Part shown: piece after piece, positions 8,346-16,341 of the stretch
How the letters are laid out: every line of letters begins with the position of its first letter
Numbering within the stretch: position 1 is the stretch's first letter
Source of the DNA: Gemmatimonadota bacterium
GTDB lineage: Bacteria > Gemmatimonadota > Gemmatimonadetes > Gemmatimonadales > Gemmatimonadaceae
Length of the DNA stretch: 36,788 nucleotides
Direction of reading: 5' to 3'
NCBI GenBank assembly: GCA_021324635.1
Contig: JAJPIS010000096.1
Location: forward strand, 1-36,788
Program-made: the position numbers and the translations under genes
Notes under the pieces: generated by a model
The model's database searches: none
What the model was told of the DNA's origin: nothing
What the model saw: the letters and a program-made list of their open reading frames with translations, nothing else

Positions 8346-9452
8346 GTGATGAACATCCACGGGTCGACGCACGAGTACGAGGTCTGGATGCGCGGGTGCT
8401 GCGCGGTCGTCGAATCTGATCTCCGCGCGAAGCACCGGCGCATGCGCCAGGATCTGTTCGCCTTCATGCGCGGCACCTACTACCGGTGGGTGCAGCTGTG
8501 GCCGGTCGAATGCCCGGACGAGCAGGATGCGCCGCGGGTGCTGGCCGTCGGTGATCTCCACGTCGACAGCTTCGGCACGTGGCGCGACGCGGAGGGCCGG
8601 CTGGCGTGGGGTGTCGATGACTTCGACGAGGCGTATCCGCTGCCCTACACCAACGACCTCGTTCGGCTCGCGGCCAGTGCCAAGCTCATGCGCGACACCG
8701 GGACCTGCGAGCTGAAGCTCCGCGCGGCGTGCGAGGCGATCCTCGACGGGTACCGGCACGCGTTGCGGGTGGGAGGCGATCCGATCGTCCTCGCCGAGGA
8801 CGAGCGCCGGCTCGAGAAGCTCGGGATCGACGAGTTGAAGCCGCCGGTGGCGTTCTGGGAGAAGCTGCGCCGCCTGCCCGTCGCCCAGCGCGTCCCCCGG
8901 GACGCGTTGCGTGCGCTGCGCGCCGCGTGTCCCGGACCCCTGAAGGATGGGAAGATCGTCCACCGTGCGGCCGGCGTCGGCAGTCTCGGTCAGCCGCGGT
9001 TCGTGCTGCTCGGGGAGTTCGATGGCGGGCATATCGCGCGCGAGGCCAAGGCGCTCGTCCCGGCGGCGTCGGAGTGGCAGCGCGGCAGGCCGGCGGCCCA
9101 CGGGCAGCGATACTACGAGCGAGCGATCCGGTCCGCCATCCGGGCGACCGACCCCTACCAGCAGAGCGCGGGCGCCTGGCTCATCCGCCGCCTGTCGCCG
9201 GATGCGAATCCCATCGAGATCGCCGACATTCCCCGCATCCGCGACGAGGTGGCGCTGTTCCGCGCCATGGGGAGCGAGGCCGCCAATGTGCACCTCGGCA
9301 CGCGGCGCGCAGCCCGCGCGATCCTGGCCGACCTCGGCCGGCGCGGGTCGGACTGGCTCCCCAGGACGGCGAAGCGCATGGCCAAGGTCATGCGCCGGGA
9401 GTGGATGGAGTACGCCCAAACGGGCCGGCGCTCGGCCTCGCGCGCGGCATGA
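8346..9452 (+). CDS. DUF2252 family protein
   Basis: A 368-residue member of DUF2252, a family of unknown function distantly related to protein-kinase-like or aminoglycoside-phosphotransferase-like folds. Visible family motifs are FMRGTYYRW near the N-terminus, GDLHVDSFG (residues 69-77, comparable to a catalytic-loop HxDxxxxN) and VDDFDE (90-95, comparable to the metal-binding DFG/DFD). The C-terminal helical part ends in a basic tail. The start is GTG 8346 or the adjacent ATG 8349; the Shine-Dalgarno is weak. Its stop overlaps the next start (ATGA). The kinase analogy is inference from motif shape; no substrate is known. Confidence 0.88.
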   Translation: MMNIHGSTHEYEVWMRGCCAVVESDLRAKHRRMRQDLFAFMRGTYYRWVQLWPVECPDEQDAPRVLAVGDLHVDSFGTWRDAEGRLAWGVDDFDEAYPLPYTNDLVRLAASAKLMRDTGTCELKLRAACEAILDGYRHALRVGGDPIVLAEDERRLEKLGIDELKPPVAFWEKLRRLPVAQRVPRDALRALRAACPGPLKDGKIVHRAAGVGSLGQPRFVLLGEFDGGHIAREAKALVPAASEWQRGRPAAHGQRYYERAIRSAIRATDPYQQSAGAWLIRRLSPDANPIEIADIPRIRDEVALFRAMGSEAANVHLGTRRAARAILADLGRRGSDWLPRTAKRMAKVMRREWMEYAQTGRRSASRAA

Positions 9453-9667
9453 GCGGCCAACCGGTCCCCTCCAATCTCTGCCGGCTCGTCGGCGGAGTGC
9501 TCGCTCCGGTGCAGAGCCACGACCTGCCACCGCAGATCGGCGACTGCTGGCGAGCGGGGGACGTGACCCTGACCGTCACCAGGGTGGTCCCGCACGCCGA
9601 CGACCGCTGCGCCTGGACATTGACCCTGTCGGACTCGCAGGAGGTGGATCTGTTCGAGTACCGGTGA
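9449..9667 (+). CDS. Small hypothetical protein coupled to DUF2252
   Basis: A 72-residue frame whose ATG overlaps the DUF2252 stop (ATGA at 9449-9452), a classical coupling arrangement that supports it being real. It has three cysteines, a beta-rich pattern (GDVTLTVTRVV, WTLTLSDSQEVDLFEYR) and no membrane span. No family is recognised. Position suggests a job together with the DUF2252 protein. Confidence 0.65.
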   Translation: MSGQPVPSNLCRLVGGVLAPVQSHDLPPQIGDCWRAGDVTLTVTRVVPHADDRCAWTLTLSDSQEVDLFEYR

Positions 9668-9758
9668 GGAGGCAGGGATTGCCGCCACCGTGCCGGGGCG
9701 GGCGAACGTCGGCGCTCGACGCGAGTCGCCGTGCCGGGCGCGGTGTGTCCGACCCCTG

Positions 9759-10847
9759 CTACGGATCGAGGAGGCCGGCGGGCGGCGTACCGCGAAGGAC
9801 CGGATGCTCCAGCGGGTCGAATCCGGCGTTGCGGAGCACGGTCTGGCCGGCCCGGGAGAGGACGAACCGGGCGAACGCGAGCGCCGCGGCGGAGTGCCGT
9901 GCGGCGCGAGGGACCGTGAGGCCGTAGCGGATCGGGGCGCCGCGGATGGTCACGCTGTCGGGGGCCCCCGGCGTGCCCGCTGGGATGCGCACGGACACCG
10001 CGGCATACGAGGCCGCGAACGCGGTGTCGCCCAGGTTGACTTGCGGTGGCAACTCGACCCAGCGCAGGCCTCGCTCCGCCGCCGACGGGCGGTAGATCGG
10101 CATGTAGTCGATGGCCCCGGTCGCGAACAGCGTATGCAGCCGGCTACCCCCGGGCCCGAAATCGGTGATGCGAACCGTGTGCTCGAGCGCGCTCACGAGG
10201 TCGGGGCGCATGTAGTACCGGGCCGCGAGCTCGAACAGCATGATGGCTCGATAGGCGCCCGGGTCCTGCGACGGGTCGGCGCGTGCGCCATGGACCGACG
10301 CACGGGTGAGCACCTCGACCCAGTTCCGCGCGCTGATCTCGTCCGCGTAGCGCGATGCGTCGGTGTAGGCGAGGACCATCACCGAGCGCGCGAACGCCGC
10401 TGACCAGCTCGCGTACCGTGGCATGAGCAGCGCGTCGATCAATGTGTCATCCGCCGACACGAAACAGTCGGGGACCGTCGTCGAGTCGGCGACGCGCCGG
10501 GCCGCGGCGACACTGCCGCCGGTCGTCAGCTGCGGCTCGATTCGGGGATGGAGGCGCGTGAACGCGGCCAGGATCGCTGTCAACGCCTCGCGCATGCTGC
10601 CGGCCGACGAGATGATGAGGGGCCCGACGAGCGAGTCACTCGCGTTGGCCGCGCCCGGTGTGCCTCCCGCCGCGGTCGCCGCGGTCCCGCCGGGGGTGCG
10701 AGGGTCGCCCCGCGCGGCGGCCGAACCAGTTTGGGCCACGGCTACGCGGCCCGCCCCGAACGCGACGGCCGCCGTAGCGGCGACGGCGACGACCCGCCGT
10801 CGTAGCCGTCCGCGCGAGTCGCGCCGCGATGCCGCCCACCCGGACAT
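9759..10847 (-). CDS. Tungstate/molybdate-type periplasmic binding protein (WtpA/ModA-like), orphan
   Basis: A 362-residue extracellular solute-binding protein. The start at 10847 gives an Arg-rich n-region and a hydrophobic segment ending RVAVAQ, a Sec signal. Downstream come LIISSAGSMREAL (first ligand-contact loop), GGSVAAARRV, VPDCFVSADDTLI, the hinge RSVMVLAYTD, and GARADPSQDPGAYR, which closely follows the WtpA pattern for oxyanion binding. No permease or ATPase gene of an ABC transporter is adjacent, unlike usual mod/wtp/tup operons. Substrate assignment is by motif; a related phosphate-like or sulfate-like anion is possible. Confidence 0.82.
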   Translation of the reverse strand: MSGWAASRRDSRGRLRRRVVAVAATAAVAFGAGRVAVAQTGSAAARGDPRTPGGTAATAAGGTPGAANASDSLVGPLIISSAGSMREALTAILAAFTRLHPRIEPQLTTGGSVAAARRVADSTTVPDCFVSADDTLIDALLMPRYASWSAAFARSVMVLAYTDASRYADEISARNWVEVLTRASVHGARADPSQDPGAYRAIMLFELAARYYMRPDLVSALEHTVRITDFGPGGSRLHTLFATGAIDYMPIYRPSAAERGLRWVELPPQVNLGDTAFAASYAAVSVRIPAGTPGAPDSVTIRGAPIRYGLTVPRAARHSAAALAFARFVLSRAGQTVLRNAGFDPLEHPVLRGTPPAGLLDP

Positions 10848-10876
10848 GGCGCGCGAACCTATCGCGGCGGATCTCG

Positions 10877-11632
10877 ATGTGCAATACGTTCGTCGTGCCT
10901 CCCCCATCGACGCGGCGCATCTGGTTCCTTCGCGGCCTGATCGCGTTCGGGACCCTCGAGCTGGGCCTCGGTGTCGCGGTCCGACGACGCGCGTTCGCGG
11001 GCGCGCCAGCCGCGGGACTGGCGATCATGGTCTCGGTCGTCGCGCTCGGGTGGGCGCTCTTCATCATCGGCCCCATGTGGGTGTCCCGGACATCGCGCCG
11101 GGCGGAGACCGGAGGCGGGCGCGCGTTCCCGCGCGGCCGTCCGGATGCGACGGGCGCGACAGCCGAGAGCGCGGCCACGGGCGCCGCCTATCCGGGGCGC
11201 CAGTGGGTCGAGGGCGCCTGGCCGTGGGGAGCCGCGCTGACCTGCGGGGCCGTAGGGTGCATGACGGCGCTGCTCGCGGTGCTCCACGACGTACCGGCGG
11301 CCGCGGCACTGGCCGCGGGCGGTCTGGCGGCGCTGTTCGCCTGGCTCGGCGTCTGGAGCTGGCGCCGACTCGGGCTCACGCGGGCGCGCTCGGCCGACGC
11401 GGCGACCGTCTACGAGTACGGCGTGCGCTGGTTCGGCGTGCTGGCGTGGGCGATCGGCACGCTCTGGCGGTCCATCGAAGCCGTGCGCGCGACCGGCGCC
11501 GGGCTCGTGTCGTTGGAGTTCGCCTTCAACGTCGTGTGGCGTGCGCTCGTCTACTTTCCGCTCTGCATCTGGGGCGGCTACGTCTGGGCTCGAGCAATGG
11601 TTGCACTCGGGCTCCTCCGCCGGCCCGAGTAA
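10877..11632 (+). CDS. Multi-spanning membrane protein of unknown function
   Basis: A 251-residue protein with about five hydrophobic segments: FLRGLIAFGTLELGLGVAV, LAIMVSVVALGWALFIIGPM, WGAALTCGAVGCMTALLAVL, AALAAGGLAALFAWLGVW and a C-terminal ALVYFPLCIWGGYVWARAM. The start at 10877 (MCNTFVV) is chosen because the upstream ATG at 10829 lies within the divergent gene's coding region. Only 29 nt separate the two divergent starts. No family is recognised. Confidence 0.7.
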   Translation: MCNTFVVPPPSTRRIWFLRGLIAFGTLELGLGVAVRRRAFAGAPAAGLAIMVSVVALGWALFIIGPMWVSRTSRRAETGGGRAFPRGRPDATGATAESAATGAAYPGRQWVEGAWPWGAALTCGAVGCMTALLAVLHDVPAAAALAAGGLAALFAWLGVWSWRRLGLTRARSADAATVYEYGVRWFGVLAWAIGTLWRSIEAVRATGAGLVSLEFAFNVVWRALVYFPLCIWGGYVWARAMVALGLLRRPE

Positions 11633-11642
11633 TCGGCCCGCT

Positions 11643-11660
11643 CCGGCCGTCTACGGCCGG
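11643..11660. terminator. Hairpin between convergent genes
   Basis: A 7-bp stem (CCGGCCG / CGGCCGG, loop TCTA) lies 10 nt past the plus-strand membrane protein stop and overlaps the end of the minus-strand small gene. It has no T tract. Its position suggests a shared bidirectional transcription end. Confidence 0.4.
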
Positions 11661-11854
11661 CTGCGGTCCGGAGGCGCCACCTCGCCGGCCGACTCGTGGG
11701 CCGGGGCCCGACCGCGCGCCGCGGCGATCGCATACTCGGTCCTCGCCTGGAGGAAGCCGACGACGCTGGCGAGCACGACCGTGAGGAGGGATACGGTGAT
11801 GACCGCGCTGCGCACGAGGCGCGCGCGGAGATGCGGATCCGCCGAGATCGTCAT
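11651..11854 (-). CDS. Small single-span membrane protein
   Basis: A 67-residue protein with one hydrophobic helix (residues about 16-36, AVITVSLLTVVLASVVGFLQ) after a charged N-terminus, then a hydrophilic Ala/Arg-rich tail. The ATG at 11854 has a strong Shine-Dalgarno (GGGAGGTAC just before it), which is the best evidence for the gene. It lies 104 nt downstream of the MATE exporter on the same strand and may be co-transcribed. Function unknown. Confidence 0.65.
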   Translation of the reverse strand: MTISADPHLRARLVRSAVITVSLLTVVLASVVGFLQARTEYAIAAARGRAPAHESAGEVAPPDRSRP

Positions 11855-11958
11855 CGTACCTCCCACCGAGTCAACGCGACCGCCCGCTACCGTCAGCCAC
11901 ACCGCCCCACACTCTGCAAACGCCGCCGGTCGCGCAAGGCTCTCGCCGAGCCGCAGCG

Positions 11959-13425
11959 CTACACCCGGACTCGCTTCCAGCGGCCCCGGCGGAAGAGGAG
12001 CGCGCTCACCACGGCGAGCGTGGAGAAGGCCACCGCGATCGCGGTGAAGATGCCGCGCGGACCGATGCCGGCGGTGATCGCCAGCGCGTAGGCGAGCGGA
12101 ATCTCCCACACCCAGAAGATGAAGAGGTTGATGACCGTCGGCGTCCAGGTGTCCCCTGCGCCGTTGAAGGCATTCGTGACGACCATCCCGTAGGCATAGA
12201 ACGGAAACCCGGCGGCGATGATCCGCAGGCAATTCGCGCCCACCTGCACGACCGCGGGGTCGCTGCTGAAGACACCGACAATGGGGTGAGCCGCGAGCAC
12301 GAACATCACGCCGAGTGCGCCAAGGACACAGCAATCGTAGAATCCGGTAAGCCATACGGCCCGCTCGCCCCGCTCGGGCCGGGACGCGCCGAGCGCCTGG
12401 CCGACGAGCGTCGCCGCGGCATTGCTGAGTCCCCAGGACGGCAGGATCGCGAAGACGATGATCCGCATCCCGATCGTGTAGCCTGCCAGCACCTCGGCGC
12501 CGAAGGTCGCCGCGATCCGCATGCAGCCCACCCAACTCGCCGTGCCGATCAGCGCCTGGAGCGCGCCCGCGAACGAGAGCCGGACCATGCGGCCCATGAC
12601 CGAGGGTGCGATCGCGACCCGCCGGTGTCGGATCGACACTCGGCCGCCGCGCCGCGCGAGCGTGGCGAGCGCGACCGCGACGCCTGTCCCGCGGCCGATC
12701 GTCGTCGCGAGCGCCGCGCCGGCCACGCCGAGTCTGGGAAAGGGGCCGAGGCCGAAGATGAGGCACGGCCCCAGCAGGATGTTGATCGAGTTCGCGAGCC
12801 AGAGGACGCGCATCGCGATCGCGGCGTCGCCCGCGCCGCGGAAGATGGCGTTGAGCAGGAAGAGCAGGAGCACGGTGCCGCTGCCGCCGAGCATGATGCG
12901 CGCGTAGCCCGTCCCGGTGGCGAGGACGCTCGCCGGGGCCCCCATCAGTCGCAGAATGCGCGGGGCGCCGAGCGCACCGAGCGTGCCGAGGGCGAGCGCC
13001 GCGAGCCCCCCGAGCAGCACCGCCTGCATGGCTGCGTCGCCGGCGCCCGCGCGGTCGTGCTCGCCCACGCGGCGTGCGACGAGGGCCGTTGCCCCGACGG
13101 CGAGTCCCGCCGCCGCCGCGTACATGAGCGCAAGCACCGACTCCGTCAGCCCGACCGTTGCCACCGCGTCGGCGCCGAGCCGGCCGACGAAGAACACGTC
13201 GGTGACCGCGAAGACGCTCTCGAGCGCCATCTCGAGCACCATTGGCACGGCGAGCAGCAGGACGGCTCGCGCGACCGAGCCTTCGGTGAAGTCCTGCCGC
13301 GAGCCGCGTAGCGCTTCGGCGACCGACGCCCAGAAGCCGGGCACCGCCGTCGCCGCCACCTCGGGCGCGCTGATCTCGGGTGGCGCCGTCACGGTCGGCG
13401 GGTCGGAGTCTCGGCCATCGGTCAC
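11959..13425 (-). CDS. MATE family efflux transporter
   Basis: A 488-residue multidrug/toxin extrusion transporter with two MatE repeats of about six helices each. Signatures include the first-helix region LLLAVPMVLEMALESVFAVTD followed by FFVGRLGADAVATVGL, and in the second half a matching ALIGTASWVGCMRIAATFG and WGLSNAAATLVGQALGA. These proteins exchange sodium or protons for cationic drugs or metabolites. No ATG lies upstream of the first helix in frame except one at 13716 that would add a low-complexity Arg-rich stretch, so GTG 13425 is chosen. This start has no good Shine-Dalgarno and is uncertain; the family is not. Confidence 0.9.
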   Translation of the reverse strand: MTDGRDSDPPTVTAPPEISAPEVAATAVPGFWASVAEALRGSRQDFTEGSVARAVLLLAVPMVLEMALESVFAVTDVFFVGRLGADAVATVGLTESVLALMYAAAAGLAVGATALVARRVGEHDRAGAGDAAMQAVLLGGLAALALGTLGALGAPRILRLMGAPASVLATGTGYARIMLGGSGTVLLLFLLNAIFRGAGDAAIAMRVLWLANSINILLGPCLIFGLGPFPRLGVAGAALATTIGRGTGVAVALATLARRGGRVSIRHRRVAIAPSVMGRMVRLSFAGALQALIGTASWVGCMRIAATFGAEVLAGYTIGMRIIVFAILPSWGLSNAAATLVGQALGASRPERGERAVWLTGFYDCCVLGALGVMFVLAAHPIVGVFSSDPAVVQVGANCLRIIAAGFPFYAYGMVVTNAFNGAGDTWTPTVINLFIFWVWEIPLAYALAITAGIGPRGIFTAIAVAFSTLAVVSALLFRRGRWKRVRV

Positions 13426-13523
13426 ACCGGATGCTGGTCGGTACGAGAGAAGTAATCGGGAACGGCCTGGGGGGCGATGGCGGCCGGCACGGCCGGCGCC
13501 CTTGTTGCGTTTTGGTGCCGGCG

Positions 13524-15282
13524 ATGGATCCCCGATCGGCTGCCCATGCGCTCGACCAGATCGCTGACCTCCTCGAGTTGCGCGGGGAGGACCGATTCCG
13601 GACGGCGGCGTATCGCAACGCCGCACGCGCGGTCCTCGATCTCGACACCGATGATCTCGGCCCCCTTCTGCGGTCCGGCGCGCTGGCCGAGCTCCGCGGC
13701 GTCGGACCGGCAACACTGGGGATCCTCCGCGAGCTCATCGAGACCGGCGAGTCGGCATTCCTCGAGCGACTGCGGGCGGAAACACCCGCCGGGCTGGTGG
13801 AAATGCAACGTGTCCCCGGACTGGCGGCGAGCCGGATCTACCAGATCTATACGACCCTGGGCATCGACTCGATCGATGAGCTGGAGCGGGCGGCGGCCGA
13901 CGGGCGGCTCGCCACGCTCCCGCGGCTCGGGCCCCGATCGGCGGCCAAGATCGCGCGCGGCATCCAGCACCTCCGCGCGACGCGCGGCCTGATGCTCTTT
14001 CCGGCCGCTGCGACGGAGGCGGGCCGGATCCGCGCCATGGTGGCACGACCCGGACGTGGTGGACGTCGACGTCGCCGGTTCGGTCCGACGGCGGTTGGAA
14101 GTGGTCCGCGACATCGACCTCGTGCTCACGACTCTCGCGCGGCCCGCCGAAGTCGTTCGCGCGTTTGCGGACACCCCGGGCGTCCGCGACGCGATGCCGG
14201 GCCCGCCGCACACCGTGGCGGCCGCGAGTGCGAGACTCGAGCTGGTCGATGGCACGGTCTGCGATCTCGTCTGCGTGCGACCCGAGCACCGCGCAAGCGC
14301 CGTGTGGCGCGCCACCGGAAGCGAGGATCACCTGCGCGACGTGAGCGTGCACGCGGCGGCCCGCGGGATCACGATCGAACGCGGCGAGCTGCACGACCAC
14401 CAAGGCGCGCGGATCCCGGTTGCGGACGAGCGCGCACTCTACGCCGCCGTCGGCCTCGTGTATATCGAGCCCGAGCTTCGCGAAGGGCGCGGCGAGGTGG
14501 CCGCCGCGGCGCGCGGTGCGCTCCCCGTGCTCATCGAGACCGGCGATGTCCGCGGCGTGCTTCACTGCCACACGACCTACTCCGACGGCAAGGCGAGCAT
14601 CGTCGACATGGCAGCCGCGGCAGCAGCTCGCGGATGGTCGTATCTCGCGATCACCGATCACTCGCGGTCGGCGTTCTACGCGGGCGGGCTGTCACCCGAG
14701 GACATCGCGCGCCAGCACGAGGAGATCGACCGGGTCAATGCGACGCGTCCCGGCGTCCGTGTGCTCAAGGGAATCGAGGCCGACATCCTCCCGGCCGGAC
14801 ATCTCGACTATGACGAGGCGGTGCTCAACTCCTTCGAGATCGTCGTCGCGTCGGTCCACTCGCGCTTCACCCTCGATCGACGCGCGATGACCGCGCGGAT
14901 CCTGCGCGCGCTCGATGACCCGCGCGTCACGATTCTCGGCCACCCGACCGGGCGCTTGCTACTTCGTCGTCCGCCCTACGCTGTGGATGTAGAGGCCGTA
15001 TTGGAGAAGGCGGCCGCCGTTGGCGTCGCCGTGGAGCTGAACGCCGATCCGCACCGTCTCGATCTGGACTGGCGGTGGTGCCAGGTCGCGAAGCGGCTCG
15101 GCTGCACGATCGCGGTCGGCCCCGACGCACACTCCACGGCCGGCCTGGACGTGATGGAAATCGGCATTGCAATCGCGCGAAAGGGATGGCTCGAGGCGGC
15201 GGAGGTCCTCAATACCGGGGACGTCGACCGCGTGCTGGCGTTCGCAGCGCGGCGACGCGGGAGCTCGGCGCATCGGGCATGA
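13524..15282 (+). pseudogene. polX: Family X DNA polymerase/3'-5' exonuclease PolX, interrupted by a +1 frameshift
   Basis: Two adjoining frames together give a complete bacterial PolX (about 585 residues, the usual size), a repair polymerase with a PHP exonuclease domain. Frame one from ATG 13524 encodes the helical 8-kDa-like region (HALDQIADLLELRGEDRFR) and helix-hairpin-helix motifs (LRGVGPATLGI, LPRLGPRSAAKIARGI). Around 14043-14047 the homology moves to the next frame (…DPDVVDVDVAGSVRRR), where VAGS and the catalytic RDIDLV (about Asp196 and Asp198) follow. The PHP domain then runs from LHCHTTYSDG (about 347). Dropping one base near 14046 restores a single frame. It may be a real null, a recent mutation or an assembly error; no slippery heptamer is visible. 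Confidence 0.88.
14056..15282 (+). CDS. polX: C-terminal reading frame of PolX (palm, thumb and PHP domains)
   Basis: This is the second of the two polX frames as it would be called alone, from an in-frame GTG at 14056 (408 residues). It keeps the polymerase palm (VDVAGSVRRR, RDIDLVLTT) and the whole PHP phosphoesterase domain. All metal-ligand motifs are present: HCHTTYSDG, AITDHS, KGIEADIL, ASVHSRF, LGHPTGRLL, NADPHRLDLDW and VGPDAHS. It lacks the helix-hairpin-helix DNA-binding part, which is in the preceding frame. There is no plausible Shine-Dalgarno at 14056, so it is probably not made separately. Confidence 0.8.
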   Translation: MVDVDVAGSVRRRLEVVRDIDLVLTTLARPAEVVRAFADTPGVRDAMPGPPHTVAAASARLELVDGTVCDLVCVRPEHRASAVWRATGSEDHLRDVSVHAAARGITIERGELHDHQGARIPVADERALYAAVGLVYIEPELREGRGEVAAAARGALPVLIETGDVRGVLHCHTTYSDGKASIVDMAAAAAARGWSYLAITDHSRSAFYAGGLSPEDIARQHEEIDRVNATRPGVRVLKGIEADILPAGHLDYDEAVLNSFEIVVASVHSRFTLDRRAMTARILRALDDPRVTILGHPTGRLLLRRPPYAVDVEAVLEKAAAVGVAVELNADPHRLDLDWRWCQVAKRLGCTIAVGPDAHSTAGLDVMEIGIAIARKGWLEAAEVLNTGDVDRVLAFAARRRGSSAHRA

Positions 15283-15540
15283 TGTGCCCCGGGCGCCGGC
15301 GGGAGTGGTCGCCCACGGGGCGACACCATCTCATTCTGCAAGAACCCTCGCGCTCTGCACGATCCGGGTGTGGCGGTCAGCCCACACTTCCATGCGTTCT
15401 CACGTGGTCGCAACGGCTTATCATCGCGGTCGGCGGGGCCCCCGGCTTGCTCATCGGGCATTCCGATCCGAGCTGCGCGGCGTGGTGCGCTACTGTCACG
15501 AACTGCGACACGTCTCGGCGTCTCCGACCCGATCGAGGAC

Positions 15541-16131
15541 ATGATGCGCCGAATCAAGTGGACGACGATGGGGATGGCCGCAGTCGCGGGGCTCCTCGTC
15601 GCATGCATGGCCAATGACAACCACCCGGTGGCTCCGACCATCGTCAGCACGACGCCGATGCCGGCGGGGGCAGGGACCCGGGGTTCCGTGGGCGACCGCT
15701 CGCTGCTCGGCGGACTTCTGGGCGGCAGTGCGCCGCCACAGTACTTCGCCTGTACTGGCAACGGCGGCCCCTACTCCGGGTCGGCCGTGATCGGACCGCT
15801 CGGAGGGCGGGTCGTGTTCGGCCCGCACGAGCTGGATGTGCCGCCCCTCGCGGTGCTCAAGCCGACGACCATCTCGGCGCGCACCCTCCCCGGGGACACG
15901 ATCGCGGTGAACTTCCAGCCGCAGGGGCTCCAGTTCATCGTGCCGGCGGCGCTGCAACTGAGCTACGGCCAGTGCACGAACAGGCCGACCACCGCGCTCT
16001 CGATCGTGTACGTCACGAATCTCCTGGATCAACTCCTGGCGGTGGTCGAGTCGCTCGACGCGACCGAGCAGCACAAAGTGATCGGGCCGATCAACCACTT
16101 CTCGGTGTACGCCGTGGCCGAGCGGCGGTAA
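15541..16131 (+). CDS. Lipoprotein with ZU5-like domain
   Basis: A 196-residue secreted protein. The N-terminus RRIKWTTMGMAAVAGLLVAC is a type II signal with lipobox LVAC, so it should be lipid-anchored. After a variable linker with a GGLLGGSAPP stretch comes a beta-rich segment resembling ZU5 domains: IGPLGGRVVFGPHELDVPP, then LKPTTISARTLP and QGLQFIVPAALQLSY. ZU5-like modules occur in bacterial surface proteins of unknown role. The start is ATG 15541 or 15544; GAGG at 15537 is better spaced for the second. Upstream, 15283-15540 is non-coding and holds one copy of a motif shared with the next intergenic region. Confidence 0.78.
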   Translation: MMRRIKWTTMGMAAVAGLLVACMANDNHPVAPTIVSTTPMPAGAGTRGSVGDRSLLGGLLGGSAPPQYFACTGNGGPYSGSAVIGPLGGRVVFGPHELDVPPLAVLKPTTISARTLPGDTIAVNFQPQGLQFIVPAALQLSYGQCTNRPTTALSIVYVTNLLDQLLAVVESLDATEQHKVIGPINHFSVYAVAERR

Positions 16132-16143
16132 CGTGAGCGTGGG

Positions 16144-16163
16144 GGCGGGCGGAGACGCCCGCC
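16144..16163 (+). terminator. GC-rich hairpin after the ZU5-like lipoprotein gene
   Basis: A stem of 8 bp (GGCGGGCG / CGCCCGCC, loop GAGA) sits 12 nt after the stop. There is no T tract. It may end transcription, or it may be another small palindromic element. Confidence 0.4.
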
Positions 16164-16218
16164 TCCCGTCGGGCGCGGACACGATCGGCGGCAGTGGACC
16201 GTCGTGCAAGGTGCGAGT

Positions 16219-16235
16219 ACCCTCGCGTTCTGCAC
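16219..16235 (+). promoter_or_regulatory. 17-nt motif shared with 15344-15360
   Basis: ACCCTCGCGTTCTGCAC here and ACCCTCGCGCTCTGCAC at 15344-15360 differ at one base, and both are preceded by TGCAAG. One lies 106 nt before the HD-GYP gene, the other 180 nt before the lipoprotein gene. The copy here can also fold (GCGAG/CTCGC inside GTGCA/TGCAC). Function unknown; a regulator site or a small repeat are both possible. Confidence 0.4.
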
Positions 16236-16341
16236 CCCCGGCAACGTGGCGGGGGGGGGGCGATGCCACGGGCTCCCCGCCCAGGCCCCGTGGGGAAGGG
16301 GTTGGAGCGCTCCCTGACGGGGCCTCTGGCTTGCACAACGG

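Noticed and set aside
9815-9830. tRNA T-arm-like GGTCGAATCC
   Set aside because: No acceptor stem or anticodon arm around it; it lies inside the binding-protein gene.
14036-14056. Programmed frameshifting in polX
   Set aside because: No slippery heptamer, no downstream structure that stands out, and PolX is not known to use recoding.
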